Below, in pieces: positions 52,665 to 63,543 of a DNA stretch of 64,000 nt. Position numbers and translations under genes: made by a program. The notes beneath the pieces are model-generated. The model had not been told where the DNA came from and did no database searches. It worked only from the letters and a program-made list of their open reading frames with translations. Positions within the stretch are counted from its first letter, which is position 1. Every line of letters starts with the position of its first letter. The stretch lies in contig CM074140.1 of NCBI GenBank assembly GCA_037178625.1, positions 2,604,001 through 2,668,000 on the forward strand, given 5' to 3'. The DNA is from Skeletonema tropicum (taxonomy: Eukaryota; Bacillariophyta; Thalassiosirophyceae; Thalassiosirales; Thalassiosiraceae).

Positions 52665-53236
52665 CTCAGTGGGTCAACTACTTCGGAGTAAAACGATAAG
52701 AGTTTGGAGAAAGCCGCAACATAGAGATACTGCGGCGCAAGTTAGGGATACCAACTGCAAGTTTGGGGTTACCCCTAACTACTTTTTTCTCGCTGGTGGA
52801 GAGTATGTATAATTGTAAAAACTTCAGTGGGTGTCATCACATGATGCATAAAAACACGGGATTAAATATAAGTCTGTGGACACTCAAGAGGCGACATTAT
52901 CTCTTACTTATGCTCAGTGATACTTAACAGATTAGGACAAGTCATACTCAGTACATAACCCAGCCCAAAGTTCCATTCAGGAGTACCGGAAGTGTATTTA
53001 ACGATTACAATAATTCACAGCTGCCTGCATGCACACATAAAAAAATGCACAGCTACTGAACCATCATACGATTCACGACTACAAAGGTTTTGAACCTGGG
53101 TTTGGTTAGCGGAGGTTTATGCACAAGATCACTTACGACTTCTCCACAAGAACATAACACCGCGCAACAATTCACTCATTATCTCACAACTAGATAAAAC
53201 AAAATTAAACATCCTCCTCTCTGCATAAGTAGCATA

Positions 53237-53680
53237 ATGAGTAAAAGAAACAACAACGAATCAATGCTCACTGCCAACAAGAAGCCGCGTGAAATCGCTT
53301 CTCGCTCGCGGATATCTACATCTACAGCCGATCGTACTCCTACTACCGAAGTCGACGTGAACAAGCACATTTCTGCGCAAGATCTCAAATCCCTCAAGAA
53401 GCAAGACCCTTTCCTTTACTACTCTATCCCGGGTGTACGTGAAGCCACCATTCGTCGTGTCGAAGACGAAGACGTCGACATGCATCAGGTAGCTCTGGAC
53501 GGACTGAGGAGACAGGACAGTCCAGCAAGTCGTACAAGTGAGACTGTCAAGGTGAAGCGGTGCAAAAGGCACTCCTTTGAAAGCCACACAGATTTGCTGA
53601 TAGAAGATCTTGGCTTGGAGGAACTATCTGGAGGCTTGAACCTCGGAATATTGGATGACATCTTATCTGAGTTGTATTAA
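53237..53680 (+). CDS. Array frame 1, type B, 147 aa (third copy)
   Basis: Protein identical to the 50710 copy. Unlike that copy, it is preceded by AAGTGTATTTAACGATTACA and TTTTGAACCTGGGTTTGG, where the 60573 copy has TTTTGACCCTGGG. Confidence 0.6.
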   Translation: MSKRNNNESMLTANKKPREIASRSRISTSTADRTPTTEVDVNKHISAQDLKSLKKQDPFLYYSIPGVREATIRRVEDEDVDMHQVALDGLRRQDSPASRTSETVKVKRCKRHSFESHTDLLIEDLGLEELSGGLNLGILDDILSELY

Positions 53681-54383
53681 CTTCTTGAAGCTCTAGCGCA
53701 CGGGTTCGCTTTAAGTACAAGTACTTGACCACGCTCGTGGCAGTGTATAGCTTACTTTTAATCTAGAGACATTTCATACATTAAAAAGATATAAGCATTG
53801 CGTACTGCCTTCAAAGACCTGCTCTTTCTTGGGCGCAGCCAAGAACGCCCTGCGGAGTGACGAGTGAGGGACAACAGCATTCAGCAGCGATGGAGATAGT
53901 AAAGCAAAAGCTATTCAAGATCTTCGTTGTTTTCAAGTAGTTTGTTCAGGAGAACGTGAAGATACATACATGCAAAGCGAACGAGAAGACTCAAGATCGG
54001 AAGCCAATGAATATCATTCTGTAGCAGCCAAAAGAAGGCTTCCGTCGATTGGGTAGGGTCGGTTCAACTTCATTATTCGCGTCACCAAAAGTCCAAGGAA
54101 AAGGCTTCAGTCATATCGTGCTGCTTGTGCGGAAGAACAGAATCATACATGCTAACAGCTCTGTGTCTGTCCATACCTGTTTGTTGGGCTAGATCTAGTG
54201 GATGCTTTTTGATAGGGCAGAAATTATGTAAAGCATTTTATCTTGATTGATGAAAGGCCCAGACTAAGCCCCGGGAGGGCGCCAGCAGCAATAACGAACC
54301 TTTTAAACAACTAATAGCTGACGAGGAATCCAGAATCCAGATATCCCAGTCAAATCATCTCTCAACCAACCCAGAGCCAGCGC

Positions 54384-54764
54384 ATGCGCCTGCGCCTGCG
54401 TAGCTCAACATTTGCATACGCCTTCTTGCTTTGGCTTAGGGTGGTGCGGGCATGCTCGACAACTCTTGTGACTTCAATGAGCATGTTCACAACATTCGAA
54501 CTGACCATCCAGTTTTCTCTGCATCTCAACCAACGACCTCTCTCGAGGCGCGATGGAAGAGAAGAGAAGATAGAGGACGAAAAGCCTACAATTGCGGATG
54601 ACAATAAGCAAATATCTCATTCACATATCAAGGAAACATCCTCATCTCTCAAGGTCAAGGTAGCACAACGTAGCACGTTATCAATTTTCAAGCGTGCAAC
54701 AGAGGCTACAATACTACATGGGAGATTGGTACAACAAATCAGATTGGACTGTTCTTGGTTCTGA
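54384..54764 (+). CDS. Array frame 2a, second copy, doubtful
   Basis: Identical in translation to the copy at 51857; 2527 bp downstream of it. See that entry for what can be said. Confidence 0.3.
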   Translation: MRLRLRSSTFAYAFLLWLRVVRACSTTLVTSMSMFTTFELTIQFSLHLNQRPLSRRDGREEKIEDEKPTIADDNKQISHSHIKETSSSLKVKVAQRSTLSIFKRATEATILHGRLVQQIRLDCSWF

Positions 54765-56055
54765 TTGCATTTTCCTACACGAAGAAACTGACTACCTTAG
54801 CGTTTACGATGTGGATATCATGCTGCACACTACTGACATCATTATGCAGTATTGCAGTGATTGTCATGATATGACCAATAACACTCTTGATGAAGCAGAC
54901 ATCAACAACAATCGTCGGCTAGTAAGCTTCGGAGATAGGACGTATGGCGTTAAAGAAACTCTACCAATTATCACCAAGGCACGTCTATCGGCATTCTCAT
55001 TTGCTTCTCAACCCATCGTCATCATGTGGCTATTGACCAAAAAAAGTCATTACAAGCATTCGGAAAGCTACCACCGCAACATTGTCATGCAAGGAAAGGA
55101 AGTGCCATGTTCTCAAAGTTATCCAAGGTGTTTTGGCGTGGTAGCACTACAGGGAGGGAAGCTACTGACACAAGTCGTCTTGCTTCTCTAGCTCAGTGGG
55201 TCAACTACTTCGGAGTAAAACGATAAGAGTTTGGAGAAAGCCGCAACATAGAGAGCTCGACAACTCTTGTGACTTCAATGAGCATGTTCACAACATTCGA
55301 ACTGACCATCCAGTTTTCTCTGCATCTCAACCAACGACCTCTCTCGAGGCGCGATGGAAGAGAAGAGAAGATAGAGGACGAAAAGCCTACAATTGCGGAT
55401 GAAAATAAGCAAATATCTCATTCACATATCAAGGAAACATCCTCATCTCTCAAGGTCAAGGTAGCACGAGGTAGCGCGTTATCAATTTCCAAGCGTGCAA
55501 CAGAGGCTACAATACTACATGGGAGATTGGTACAACAAATCAGATTGGACTGTTCTTGGTTCTGATTGCATTTTCCTACACGAAGAAACTGACTACCTTA
55601 GCGTTTACGATGTGGATATCATGCTGCACACTACTGACATCATTATGCAGTATTGCAGTGATTGTCATGATATGACCAATAACACTCTTGATGAAGCAGA
55701 CATCAACAACAATCGTCGGCTAGTAAGCTTCGGAGATAGGACGTATGGCGTTAAAGAAACTCTACCAATTATCACCAAGGCACGTCTATCGGCATTCTCA
55801 TTTGCTTCTCAACCCATCGTCATCATGTGGCTATTGACCAAAAAACGTCACTACAAGCATTCGGAAAGCTACCACCGCAACATTATCATGCAAGGAAAGG
55901 AAGTGCCATGGTCTCAAAGTTATCCAAGGTGTTTTGGCGTGGTAGCACTACAGGGAAGGAAGCTACTGACACAAGTCGTCTTGATTCTCTTGCTCAGTGG
56001 GAGTCAGTGGGTCAACTACTTCGGAGTACATGAGGACACGATTGTTGCATGGTAT
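54454..56055 (+). repeat. 801-bp internal tandem duplication in the long unit
   Basis: GCTCGACAACTCTTGTGACT occurs at 54454 and again at 55255. The first copy runs through GCCGCAACATAGAGA and then jumps back. The second copy differs at a few per cent of positions, far more than the 2527-bp units differ from each other, so the duplicate has a separate history. Confidence 0.9.
54718..55191 (+). CDS. Array frame 2b, second copy, 157 aa
   Basis: Identical in translation to the 52191 copy. It is the first half of an 801-bp internal duplication in the long unit. Confidence 0.35.
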   Translation: MGDWYNKSDWTVLGSDCIFLHEETDYLSVYDVDIMLHTTDIIMQYCSDCHDMTNNTLDEADINNNRRLVSFGDRTYGVKETLPIITKARLSAFSFASQPIVIMWLLTKKSHYKHSESYHRNIVMQGKEVPCSQSYPRCFGVVALQGGKLLTQVVLLL

Positions 56056-56172
56056 CGTAATGCATGGCCAGGTTATCATGCAGCAACCGTGACCTGCCTT
56101 AAACCATGCAACTTTGAAAAGTACAAGTACGCAATATTACTAGTAAATAACGGACGACGGACAGGACCATGA
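55519..56172 (+). CDS. Array frame 2b, diverged and extended copy, about 217 aa
   Basis: In the second half of the 801-bp duplication the frame has changes (KKRHYK, NIIMQ, VPWSQ, GRKLL, VLIL). The stop codon is lost through small changes, so it reads on through SGSQWVNYFGV and into the inserted element at 56029, ending NNGRRTGP. The extension is therefore partly encoded by an insertion and is unlikely to be ancestral. Confidence 0.35.
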   Translation: MGDWYNKSDWTVLGSDCIFLHEETDYLSVYDVDIMLHTTDIIMQYCSDCHDMTNNTLDEADINNNRRLVSFGDRTYGVKETLPIITKARLSAFSFASQPIVIMWLLTKKRHYKHSESYHRNIIMQGKEVPWSQSYPRCFGVVALQGRKLLTQVVLILLLSGSQWVNYFGVHEDTIVAWYRNAWPGYHAATVTCLKPCNFEKYKYAILLVNNGRRTGP

Positions 56173-56236
56173 CAGCCTTCCCAATCATGCAGCAACTGAA
56201 ACCATGCAACTTGCAACAATCGTGTGTCCTCACGTG
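56029..56236. mobile_element. 208-bp MITE-like insertion with TIRs and TA duplication
   Basis: The left end CATGAGGACACGATTGTTGC and the reverse complement of the right end, CACGTGAGGACACACGATTG (then TTGCA), match with small gaps. TA flanks both sides (56027-56028 and 56237-56238). In the ordinary units (for example 52683-52700) the site reads CGGAGTAAAACGATAA with one TA and no insert, giving an internal empty-site control. A TA duplication points to a Tc1/mariner-like or related transposase supplied elsewhere. Confidence 0.85.
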
Positions 56237-56824
56237 TAAAACGATAAAGTTGTTTGGAGAAAGCCGCAACATAGAGATACTGCCGCAAGTTAGGGATACC
56301 AACTATCCAAGCTTCTTCAGAAGGCTAGAGTTATACGACGCAGTTGGGGATGCCAACTACCGCAAGTTTGGGGTTATATTACCCCTAACTACTTTTTTCT
56401 CGCTGGTGGTGGAGAGTTAAACCTTCTGTGGGTGTCATCACATGATAGATGCATAAAACACGGGATTAAATAAGTCTGTGGACACTCAAGAGGCGACATT
56501 ATCATACTTACTCTTGATTAGGAGAAGTAGACACCCCAGCCCGAAGTTCCATTCAGGAGTACCTGAAGTGTATTTAACGATTACAATACTTCACAGCTGC
56601 CTGCATGCACGAATTAAAAATGCACAGCTACTGAACACATCACACAATTCACGACTACAAAGGTTTTGACCCTGGGTTTAGTTCGCGGGGGTTCATTGTA
56701 TATTATACAATTCAAGACTACACAAGAACATTACGACTTCTCCACAAGAACATAACGCTGCGCAACAATTTACTATCTCACAACAAAATTAAACATCCTC
56801 CTCTCTGCATAAGTAAGTAGCACA

Positions 56825-57277
56825 ATGAGTAAAAGAAACAACAACGAATCAATGCTCACTGCCAACAAGAAGCCGCGTGAAATCGCTTCTCGCTCGCGGA
56901 TATCTACATCTACAGCCGATCGTACTCCTACTACCGAAGTCGACGTGAACAAGCACATTTCTGCGCAGGATCTCAAATCCCTCAAGAAGCAAGACCCTTT
57001 CCTTTACTACTCTATCCCGGGTGTACGTGAAGCCACCATTCGTCGTGTCGAAGACGAAGACGTCGACATGCATCAGGTAGCTCTGGACGGACTGAGGAGA
57101 CAGGACAGTCCAGCAAGTCGTACAAGTGAGACTGTCAAGGTGAAGCGGTGCAAAAGGCACTCCTTTGAATGCCACACAGATTTGCTGATAGAAGATCTTG
57201 GCTTGGAGGAATATGAACTACCTGGAGGCTTGAACCTCGGAATATTGGATGACATCTTATCTGGGTTGTATTTGTAA
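56825..57277 (+). CDS. Array frame 1, type A, 150 aa (second copy)
   Basis: Exactly 7336 bp after the 49489 copy and identical in translation, with the same 3' segment. It opens the second higher-order block. Confidence 0.6.
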   Translation: MSKRNNNESMLTANKKPREIASRSRISTSTADRTPTTEVDVNKHISAQDLKSLKKQDPFLYYSIPGVREATIRRVEDEDVDMHQVALDGLRRQDSPASRTSETVKVKRCKRHSFECHTDLLIEDLGLEEYELPGGLNLGILDDILSGLYL

Positions 57278-58045
57278 CTTCTTGAGTGCAAGTACTCGAC
57301 CACGCGCTAGCACTCTGGAGCATTAGCATTATCTAAAGTAAATTATTCTGCAGAGTCATGAAGTAACTTCCTCTCCATTCAAGTACCACCTACAGTCTTA
57401 TCTACATGCCAATCATACTCATCATGTTTACAGCCAGCTTGAGACCATGAAAAACTTGTATATTAGGTGTTCGTACATAGTATTATTTCCATTGCACTTT
57501 ACTTACTTCGCCGACCAAATCCTGCACAGAGTATGTAGTGAATGTAGTAAACATGACGTACTTGACGACCACGTACTCACGTAGTCTAAAATAGGAGTAA
57601 TCAAATAGGACACTCTATCTATCTACTCCCTATCTATCTAACTAGGAGTAAATAAGACACAGTCTATCTACAAGTAGCATTTTAGTAAAGTTGCATAGAG
57701 CCGAGGATGCGAGATTCAATGAGTACCGAATAAATCGCCGATATCTTAATTTGACCGGACTTAACGAGAAACACATAAGTAGGTACCTAGTCTTCATGTC
57801 TCGACACACTGTTGCTTGCTACATATATTATGTAGTCTTCATGTCTCGACACACTGTTGCTACATACTTACTCATTCTTTCATTACATTTCCTTTGTCGA
57901 ATGATTCATCTAATCTACTTGAAAAGATAAAACAAGATCACTTACGACTTCTCCACAAGAACATAACACCGCGCAACAATTCACTCATTATCTCACAACT
58001 AGATAAAACAAAATTAAACATCCTCCTCTCTGCATAAGTAGCATA

Positions 58046-58489
58046 ATGAGTAAAAGAAACAACAACGAATCAATGCTCACTGCCAACAAGAAGCCGCGTG
58101 AAATCGCTTCTCGCTCGCGGATATCTACATCTACAGCCGATCGTACTCCTACTACCGAAGTCGACGTGAACAAGCACATTTCTGCGCAAGATCTCAAATC
58201 CCTCAAGAAGCAAGACCCTTTCCTTTACTACTCTATCCCGGGTGTACGTGAAGCCACCATTCGTCGTGTCGAAGACGAAGACGTCGACATGCATCAGGTA
58301 GCTCTGGACGGACTGAGGAGACAGGACAGTCCAGCAAGTCGTACAAGTGAGACTGTCAAGGTGAAGCGGTGCAAAAGGCACTCCTTTGAAAGCCACACAG
58401 ATTTGCTGATAGAAGATCTTGGCTTGGAGGAACTATCTGGAGGCTTGAACCTCGGAATATTCGATGACATCTTATCTGAGTTGTATTAA
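58046..58489 (+). CDS. Array frame 1, type B, 147 aa, with one substitution
   Basis: Same as the 50710 copy except GIFDDI in place of GILDDI (one base change, TTG to TTC). It lies 7336 bp after the 50710 copy. Confidence 0.6.
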   Translation: MSKRNNNESMLTANKKPREIASRSRISTSTADRTPTTEVDVNKHISAQDLKSLKKQDPFLYYSIPGVREATIRRVEDEDVDMHQVALDGLRRQDSPASRTSETVKVKRCKRHSFESHTDLLIEDLGLEELSGGLNLGIFDDILSELY

Positions 58490-59192
58490 CTTCTTGAAGC
58501 TCTAGCGCACGGGTTCGCTTTAAGTACAAGTACTTGACCACGCTCGTGGCAGTGTATAGCTTACTTTTAATCTAGAGACATTTCATACATTAAAAAGATA
58601 TAAGCATTGCGTACTGCCTTCAAAGACCTGCTCTTTCTTGGGCGCAGCCAAGAACGCCCTGCGGAGTGACGAGTGAGGGACAACAGCATTCAGCAGCGAT
58701 GGAGATAGTAAAGCAAAAGCTATTCAAGATCTTCGTTGTTTTCAAGTAGTTTGTTCAGGAGAACGTGAAGATACATACATGCAAAGCGAACGAGAAGACT
58801 CAAGATCGGAAGCCAATGAATATCATTCTGTAGCAGCCAAAAGAAGGCTTCCGTCGATTGGGTAGGGTCGGTTCAACTTCATTATTCGCGTCACCAAAAG
58901 TCCAAGGAAAAGGCTTCAGTCATATCGTGCTGCTTGTGCGGAAGAACAGAATCATACATGCTAACAGCTCTGTGTCTGTCCATACCTGTTTGTTGGGCTA
59001 GATCTAGTGGATGCTTTTTGATAGGGCAGAAATTATGTAAAGCATTTTATCTTGATTGATGAAAGGCCCAGACTAAGCCCCGGGAGGGCGCCAGCAGCAA
59101 TAACGAACCTTTTAAACAACTAATAGCTGACGAGGAATCCAGAATCCAGATATCCCAGTCAAATCATCTCTCAACCAACCCAGAGCCAGCGC

Positions 59193-59573
59193 ATGCGCCT
59201 GCGCCTGCGTAGCTCAACATTTGCATACGCCTTCTTGCTTTGGCTTAGGGTGGTGCGGGCATGCTCGACAACTCTTGTGACTTCAATGAGCATGTTCACA
59301 ACATTCGAACTGACCATCCAGTTTTCTCTGCATCTCAACCAACGACCTCTCTCGAGGCGCGATGGAAGAGAAGAGAAGATAGAGGACGAAAAGCCTACAA
59401 TTGCGGATGACAATAAGCAAATATCTCATTCACATATCAAGGAAACATCCTCATCTCTCAAGGTCAAGGTAGCACAACGTAGCACGTTATCAATTTTCAA
59501 GCGTGCAACAGAGGCTACAATACTACATGGGAGATTGGTACAACAAATCAGATTGGACTGTTCTTGGTTCTGA
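59193..59573 (+). CDS. Array frame 2a, third full copy, doubtful
   Basis: Identical in translation to the copy at 51857, which lies 7336 bp before it. Confidence 0.3.
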   Translation: MRLRLRSSTFAYAFLLWLRVVRACSTTLVTSMSMFTTFELTIQFSLHLNQRPLSRRDGREEKIEDEKPTIADDNKQISHSHIKETSSSLKVKVAQRSTLSIFKRATEATILHGRLVQQIRLDCSWF

Positions 59574-60000
59574 TTGCATTTTCCTACACGAAGAAACTGA
59601 CTACCTTAGCGTTTACGATGTGGATATCATGCTGCACACTACTGACATCATTATGCAGTATTGCAGTGATTGTCATGATATGACCAATAACACTCTTGAT
59701 GAAGCAGACATCAACAACAATCGTCGGCTAGTAAGCTTCGGAGATAGGACGTATGGCGTTAAAGAAACTCTACCAATTATCACCAAGGCACGTCTATCGG
59801 CATTCTCATTTGCTTCTCAACCCATCGTCATCATGTGGCTATTGACCAAAAAAAGTCATTACAAGCATTCGGAAAGCTACCACCGCAACATTGTCATGCA
59901 AGGAAAGGAAGTGCCATGTTCTCAAAGTTATCCAAGGTGTTTTGGCGTGGTAGCACTACAGGGAGGGAAGCTACTGACACAAGTCGTCTTGCTTCTCTAG
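59527..60000 (+). CDS. Array frame 2b, fourth copy, 157 aa
   Basis: Identical in translation to the 52191 copy. No duplication or insertion follows it. Confidence 0.35.
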   Translation: MGDWYNKSDWTVLGSDCIFLHEETDYLSVYDVDIMLHTTDIIMQYCSDCHDMTNNTLDEADINNNRRLVSFGDRTYGVKETLPIITKARLSAFSFASQPIVIMWLLTKKSHYKHSESYHRNIVMQGKEVPCSQSYPRCFGVVALQGGKLLTQVVLLL

Positions 60001-60572
60001 CTCAGTGGGTCAACTACTTCGGAGTAAAACGATAAGAGTTTGGAGAAAGCCGCAACATAGAGATACTGCGGCGCAAGTTAGGGATACCAACTGCAAGTTT
60101 GGGGTTACCCCTAACTACTTTTTTCTCGCTGGTGGAGAGTATGTATAATTGTAAAAACTTCAGTGGGTGTCATCACATGATGCATAAAAACACGGGATTA
60201 AATATAAGTCTGTGGACACTCAAGAGGCGACATTATCTCTTACTTATGCTCAGTGATACTTAACAGATTAGGACAAGTCATACTCAGTACATAACCCAGC
60301 CCAAAGTTCCATTCAGGAGTACCGGAAGTGTATTTAACGATTACAATAATTCACAGCTGCCTGCATGCACACATAAAAAAATGCACAGCTACTGAACCAT
60401 CATACGATTCACGACTACAAAGGTTTTGACCCTGGGTTTGGTTAGCGGAGGTTTATGCACAAGATCACTTACGACTTCTCCACAAGAACATAACACCGCG
60501 CAACAATTCACTCATTATCTCACAACTAGATAAAACAAAATTAAACATCCTCCTCTCTGCATAAGTAGCATA

Positions 60573-61016
60573 ATGAGTAAAAGAAACAACAACGAATCAA
60601 TGCTCACTGCCAACAAGAAGCCGCGTGAAATCGCTTCTCGCTCGCGGATATCTACATCTACAGCCGATCGTACTCCTACTACCGAAGTCGACGTGAACAA
60701 GCACATTTCTGCGCAAGATCTCAAATCCCTCAAGAAGCAAGACCCTTTCCTTTACTACTCTATCCCGGGTGTACGTGAAGCCACCATTCGTCGTGTCGAA
60801 GACGAAGACGTCGACATGCATCAGGTAGCTCTGGACGGACTGAGGAGACAGGACAGTCCAGCAAGTCGTACAAGTGAGACTGTCAAGGTGAAGCGGTGCA
60901 AAAGGCACTCCTTTGAAAGCCACACAGATTTGCTGATAGAAGATCTTGGCTTGGAGGAACTATCTGGAGGCTTGAACCTCGGAATATTGGATGACATCTT
61001 ATCTGAGTTGTATTAA
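60573..61016 (+). CDS. Array frame 1, type B, 147 aa (sixth copy)
   Basis: Identical in translation to the 50710 copy; 2527 bp after the 58046 copy and 2527 bp before the 63100 copy. Confidence 0.6.
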   Translation: MSKRNNNESMLTANKKPREIASRSRISTSTADRTPTTEVDVNKHISAQDLKSLKKQDPFLYYSIPGVREATIRRVEDEDVDMHQVALDGLRRQDSPASRTSETVKVKRCKRHSFESHTDLLIEDLGLEELSGGLNLGILDDILSELY

Positions 61017-61719
61017 CTTCTTGAAGCTCTAGCGCACGGGTTCGCTTTAAGTACAAGTACTTGACCACGCTCGTGGCAGTGTATAGCTTACTTTTAATCT
61101 AGAGACATTTCATACATTAAAAAGATATAAGCATTGCGTACTGCCTTCAAAGACCTGCTCTTTCTTGGGCGCAGCCAAGAACGCCCTGCGGAGTGACGAG
61201 TGAGGGACAACAGCATTCAGCAGCGATGGAGATAGTAAAGCAAAAGCTATTCAAGATCTTCGTTGTTTTCAAGTAGTTTGTTCAGGAGAACGTGAAGATA
61301 CATACATGCAAAGCGAACGAGAAGACTCAAGATCGGAAGCCAATGAATATCATTCTGTAGCAGCCAAAAGAAGGCTTCCGTCGATTGGGTAGGGTCGGTT
61401 CAACTTCATTATTCGCGTCACCAAAAGTCCAAGGAAAAGGCTTCAGTCATATCGTGCTGCTTGTGCGGAAGAACAGAATCATACATGCTAACAGCTCTGT
61501 GTCTGTCCATACCTGTTTGTTGGGCTAGATCTAGTGGATGCTTTTTGATAGGGCAGAAATTATGTAAAGCATTTTATCTTGATTGATGAAAGGCCCAGAC
61601 TAAGCCCCGGGAGGGCGCCAGCAGCAATAACGAACCTTTTAAACAACTAATAGCTGACGAGGAATCCAGAATCCAGATATCCCAGTCAAATCATCTCTCA
61701 ACCAACCCAGAGCCAGCGC

Positions 61720-62100
61720 ATGCGCCTGCGCCTGCGTAGCTCAACATTTGCATACGCCTTCTTGCTTTGGCTTAGGGTGGTGCGGGCATGCTCGACAACT
61801 CTTGTGACTTCAATGAGCATGTTCACAACATTCGAACTGACCATCCAGTTTTCTCTGCATCTCAACCAACGACCTCTCTCGAGGCGCGATGGAAGAGAAG
61901 AGAAGATAGAGGACGAAAAGCCTACAATTGCGGATGACAATAAGCAAATATCTCATTCACATATCAAGGAAACATCCTCATCTCTCAAGGTCAAGGTAGC
62001 ACAACGTAGCACGTTATCAATTTTCAAGCGTGCAACAGAGGCTACAATACTACATGGGAGATTGGTACAACAAATCAGATTGGACTGTTCTTGGTTCTGA
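61720..62100 (+). CDS. Array frame 2a, fourth full copy, doubtful
   Basis: Identical in translation to the copy at 51857. It is followed by an ordinary unit end, not by the 801-bp duplication found at the matching place in the first block. Confidence 0.3.
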   Translation: MRLRLRSSTFAYAFLLWLRVVRACSTTLVTSMSMFTTFELTIQFSLHLNQRPLSRRDGREEKIEDEKPTIADDNKQISHSHIKETSSSLKVKVAQRSTLSIFKRATEATILHGRLVQQIRLDCSWF

Positions 62101-62527
62101 TTGCATTTTCCTACACGAAGAAACTGACTACCTTAGCGTTTACGATGTGGATATCATGCTGCACACTACTGACATCATTATGCAGTATTGCAGTGATTGT
62201 CATGATATGACCAATAACACTCTTGATGAAGCAGACATCAACAACAATCGTCGGCTAGTAAGCTTCGGAGATAGGACGTATGGCGTTAAAGAAACTCTAC
62301 CAATTATCACCAAGGCACGTCTATCGGCATTCTCATTTGCTTCTCAACCCATCGTCATCATGTGGCTATTGACCAAAAAAAGTCATTACAAGCATTCGGA
62401 AAGCTACCACCGCAACATTGTCATGCAAGGAAAGGAAGTGCCATGTTCTCAAAGTTATCCAAGGTGTTTTGGCGTGGTAGCACTACAGGGAGGGAAGCTA
62501 CTGACACAAGTCGTCTTGCTTCTCTAG
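62054..62527 (+). CDS. Array frame 2b, fifth copy, 157 aa
   Basis: Identical in translation to the 52191 copy. This shows that the second higher-order block differs from the first, whose second full-length unit carries the duplication and the insertion. Confidence 0.35.
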   Translation: MGDWYNKSDWTVLGSDCIFLHEETDYLSVYDVDIMLHTTDIIMQYCSDCHDMTNNTLDEADINNNRRLVSFGDRTYGVKETLPIITKARLSAFSFASQPIVIMWLLTKKSHYKHSESYHRNIVMQGKEVPCSQSYPRCFGVVALQGGKLLTQVVLLL

Positions 62528-63099
62528 CTCAGTGGGTCAACTACTTCGGAGTAAAACGATAAGAGTTTGGAGAAAGCCGCAACATAGAGATACTGCGGCG
62601 CAAGTTAGGGATACCAACTGCAAGTTTGGGGTTACCCCTAACTACTTTTTTCTCGCTGGTGGAGAGTATGTATAATTGTAAAAACTTCAGTGGGTGTCAT
62701 CACATGATGCATAAAAACACGGGATTAAATATAAGTCTGTGGACACTCAAGAGGCGACATTATCTCTTACTTATGCTCAGTGATACTTAACAGATTAGGA
62801 CAAGTCATACTCAGTACATAACCCAGCCCAAAGTTCCATTCAGGAGTACCGGAAGTGTATTTAACGATTACAATAATTCACAGCTGCCTGCATGCACACA
62901 TAAAAAAATGCACAGCTACTGAACCATCATACGATTCACGACTACAAAGGTTTTGACCCTGGGTTTGGTTAGCGGAGGTTTATGCACAAGATCACTTACG
63001 ACTTCTCCACAAGAACATAACACCGCGCAACAATTCACTCATTATCTCACAACTAGATAAAACAAAATTAAACATCCTCCTCTCTGCATAAGTAGCATA

Positions 63100-63543
63100 A
63101 TGAGTAAAAGAAACAACAACGAATCAATGCTCACTGCCAACAAGAAGCCGCGTGAAATCGCTTCTCGCTCGCGGATATCTACATCTACAGCCGATCGTAC
63201 TCCTACTACCGAAGTCGACGTGAACAAGCACATTTCTGCGCAAGATCTCAAATCCCTCAAGAAGCAAGACCCTTTCCTTTACTACTCTATCCCGGGTGTA
63301 CGTGAAGCCACCATTCGTCGTGTCGAAGACGAAGACGTCGACATGCATCAGGTAGCTCTGGACGGACTGAGGAGACAGGACAGTCCAGCAAGTCGTACAA
63401 GTGAGACTGTCAAGGTGAAGCGGTGCAAAAGGCACTCCTTTGAAAGCCACACAGATTTGCTGATAGAAGATCTTGGCTTGGAGGAACTATCTGGAGGCTT
63501 GAACCTCGGAATATTGGATGACATCTTATCTGAGTTGTATTAA
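63100..63543 (+). CDS. Array frame 1, type B, 147 aa (seventh copy)
   Basis: Identical in translation to the 50710 copy. The unit is cut by the window end before its second frame. Confidence 0.6.
   Translation: MSKRNNNESMLTANKKPREIASRSRISTSTADRTPTTEVDVNKHISAQDLKSLKKQDPFLYYSIPGVREATIRRVEDEDVDMHQVALDGLRRQDSPASRTSETVKVKRCKRHSFESHTDLLIEDLGLEELSGGLNLGILDDILSELY

Noticed and set aside
53547..53732. Minus-strand 61-aa frames downstream of array frame 1
   Set aside because: They overlap the sense coding end and the 3' element and have no features of their own.
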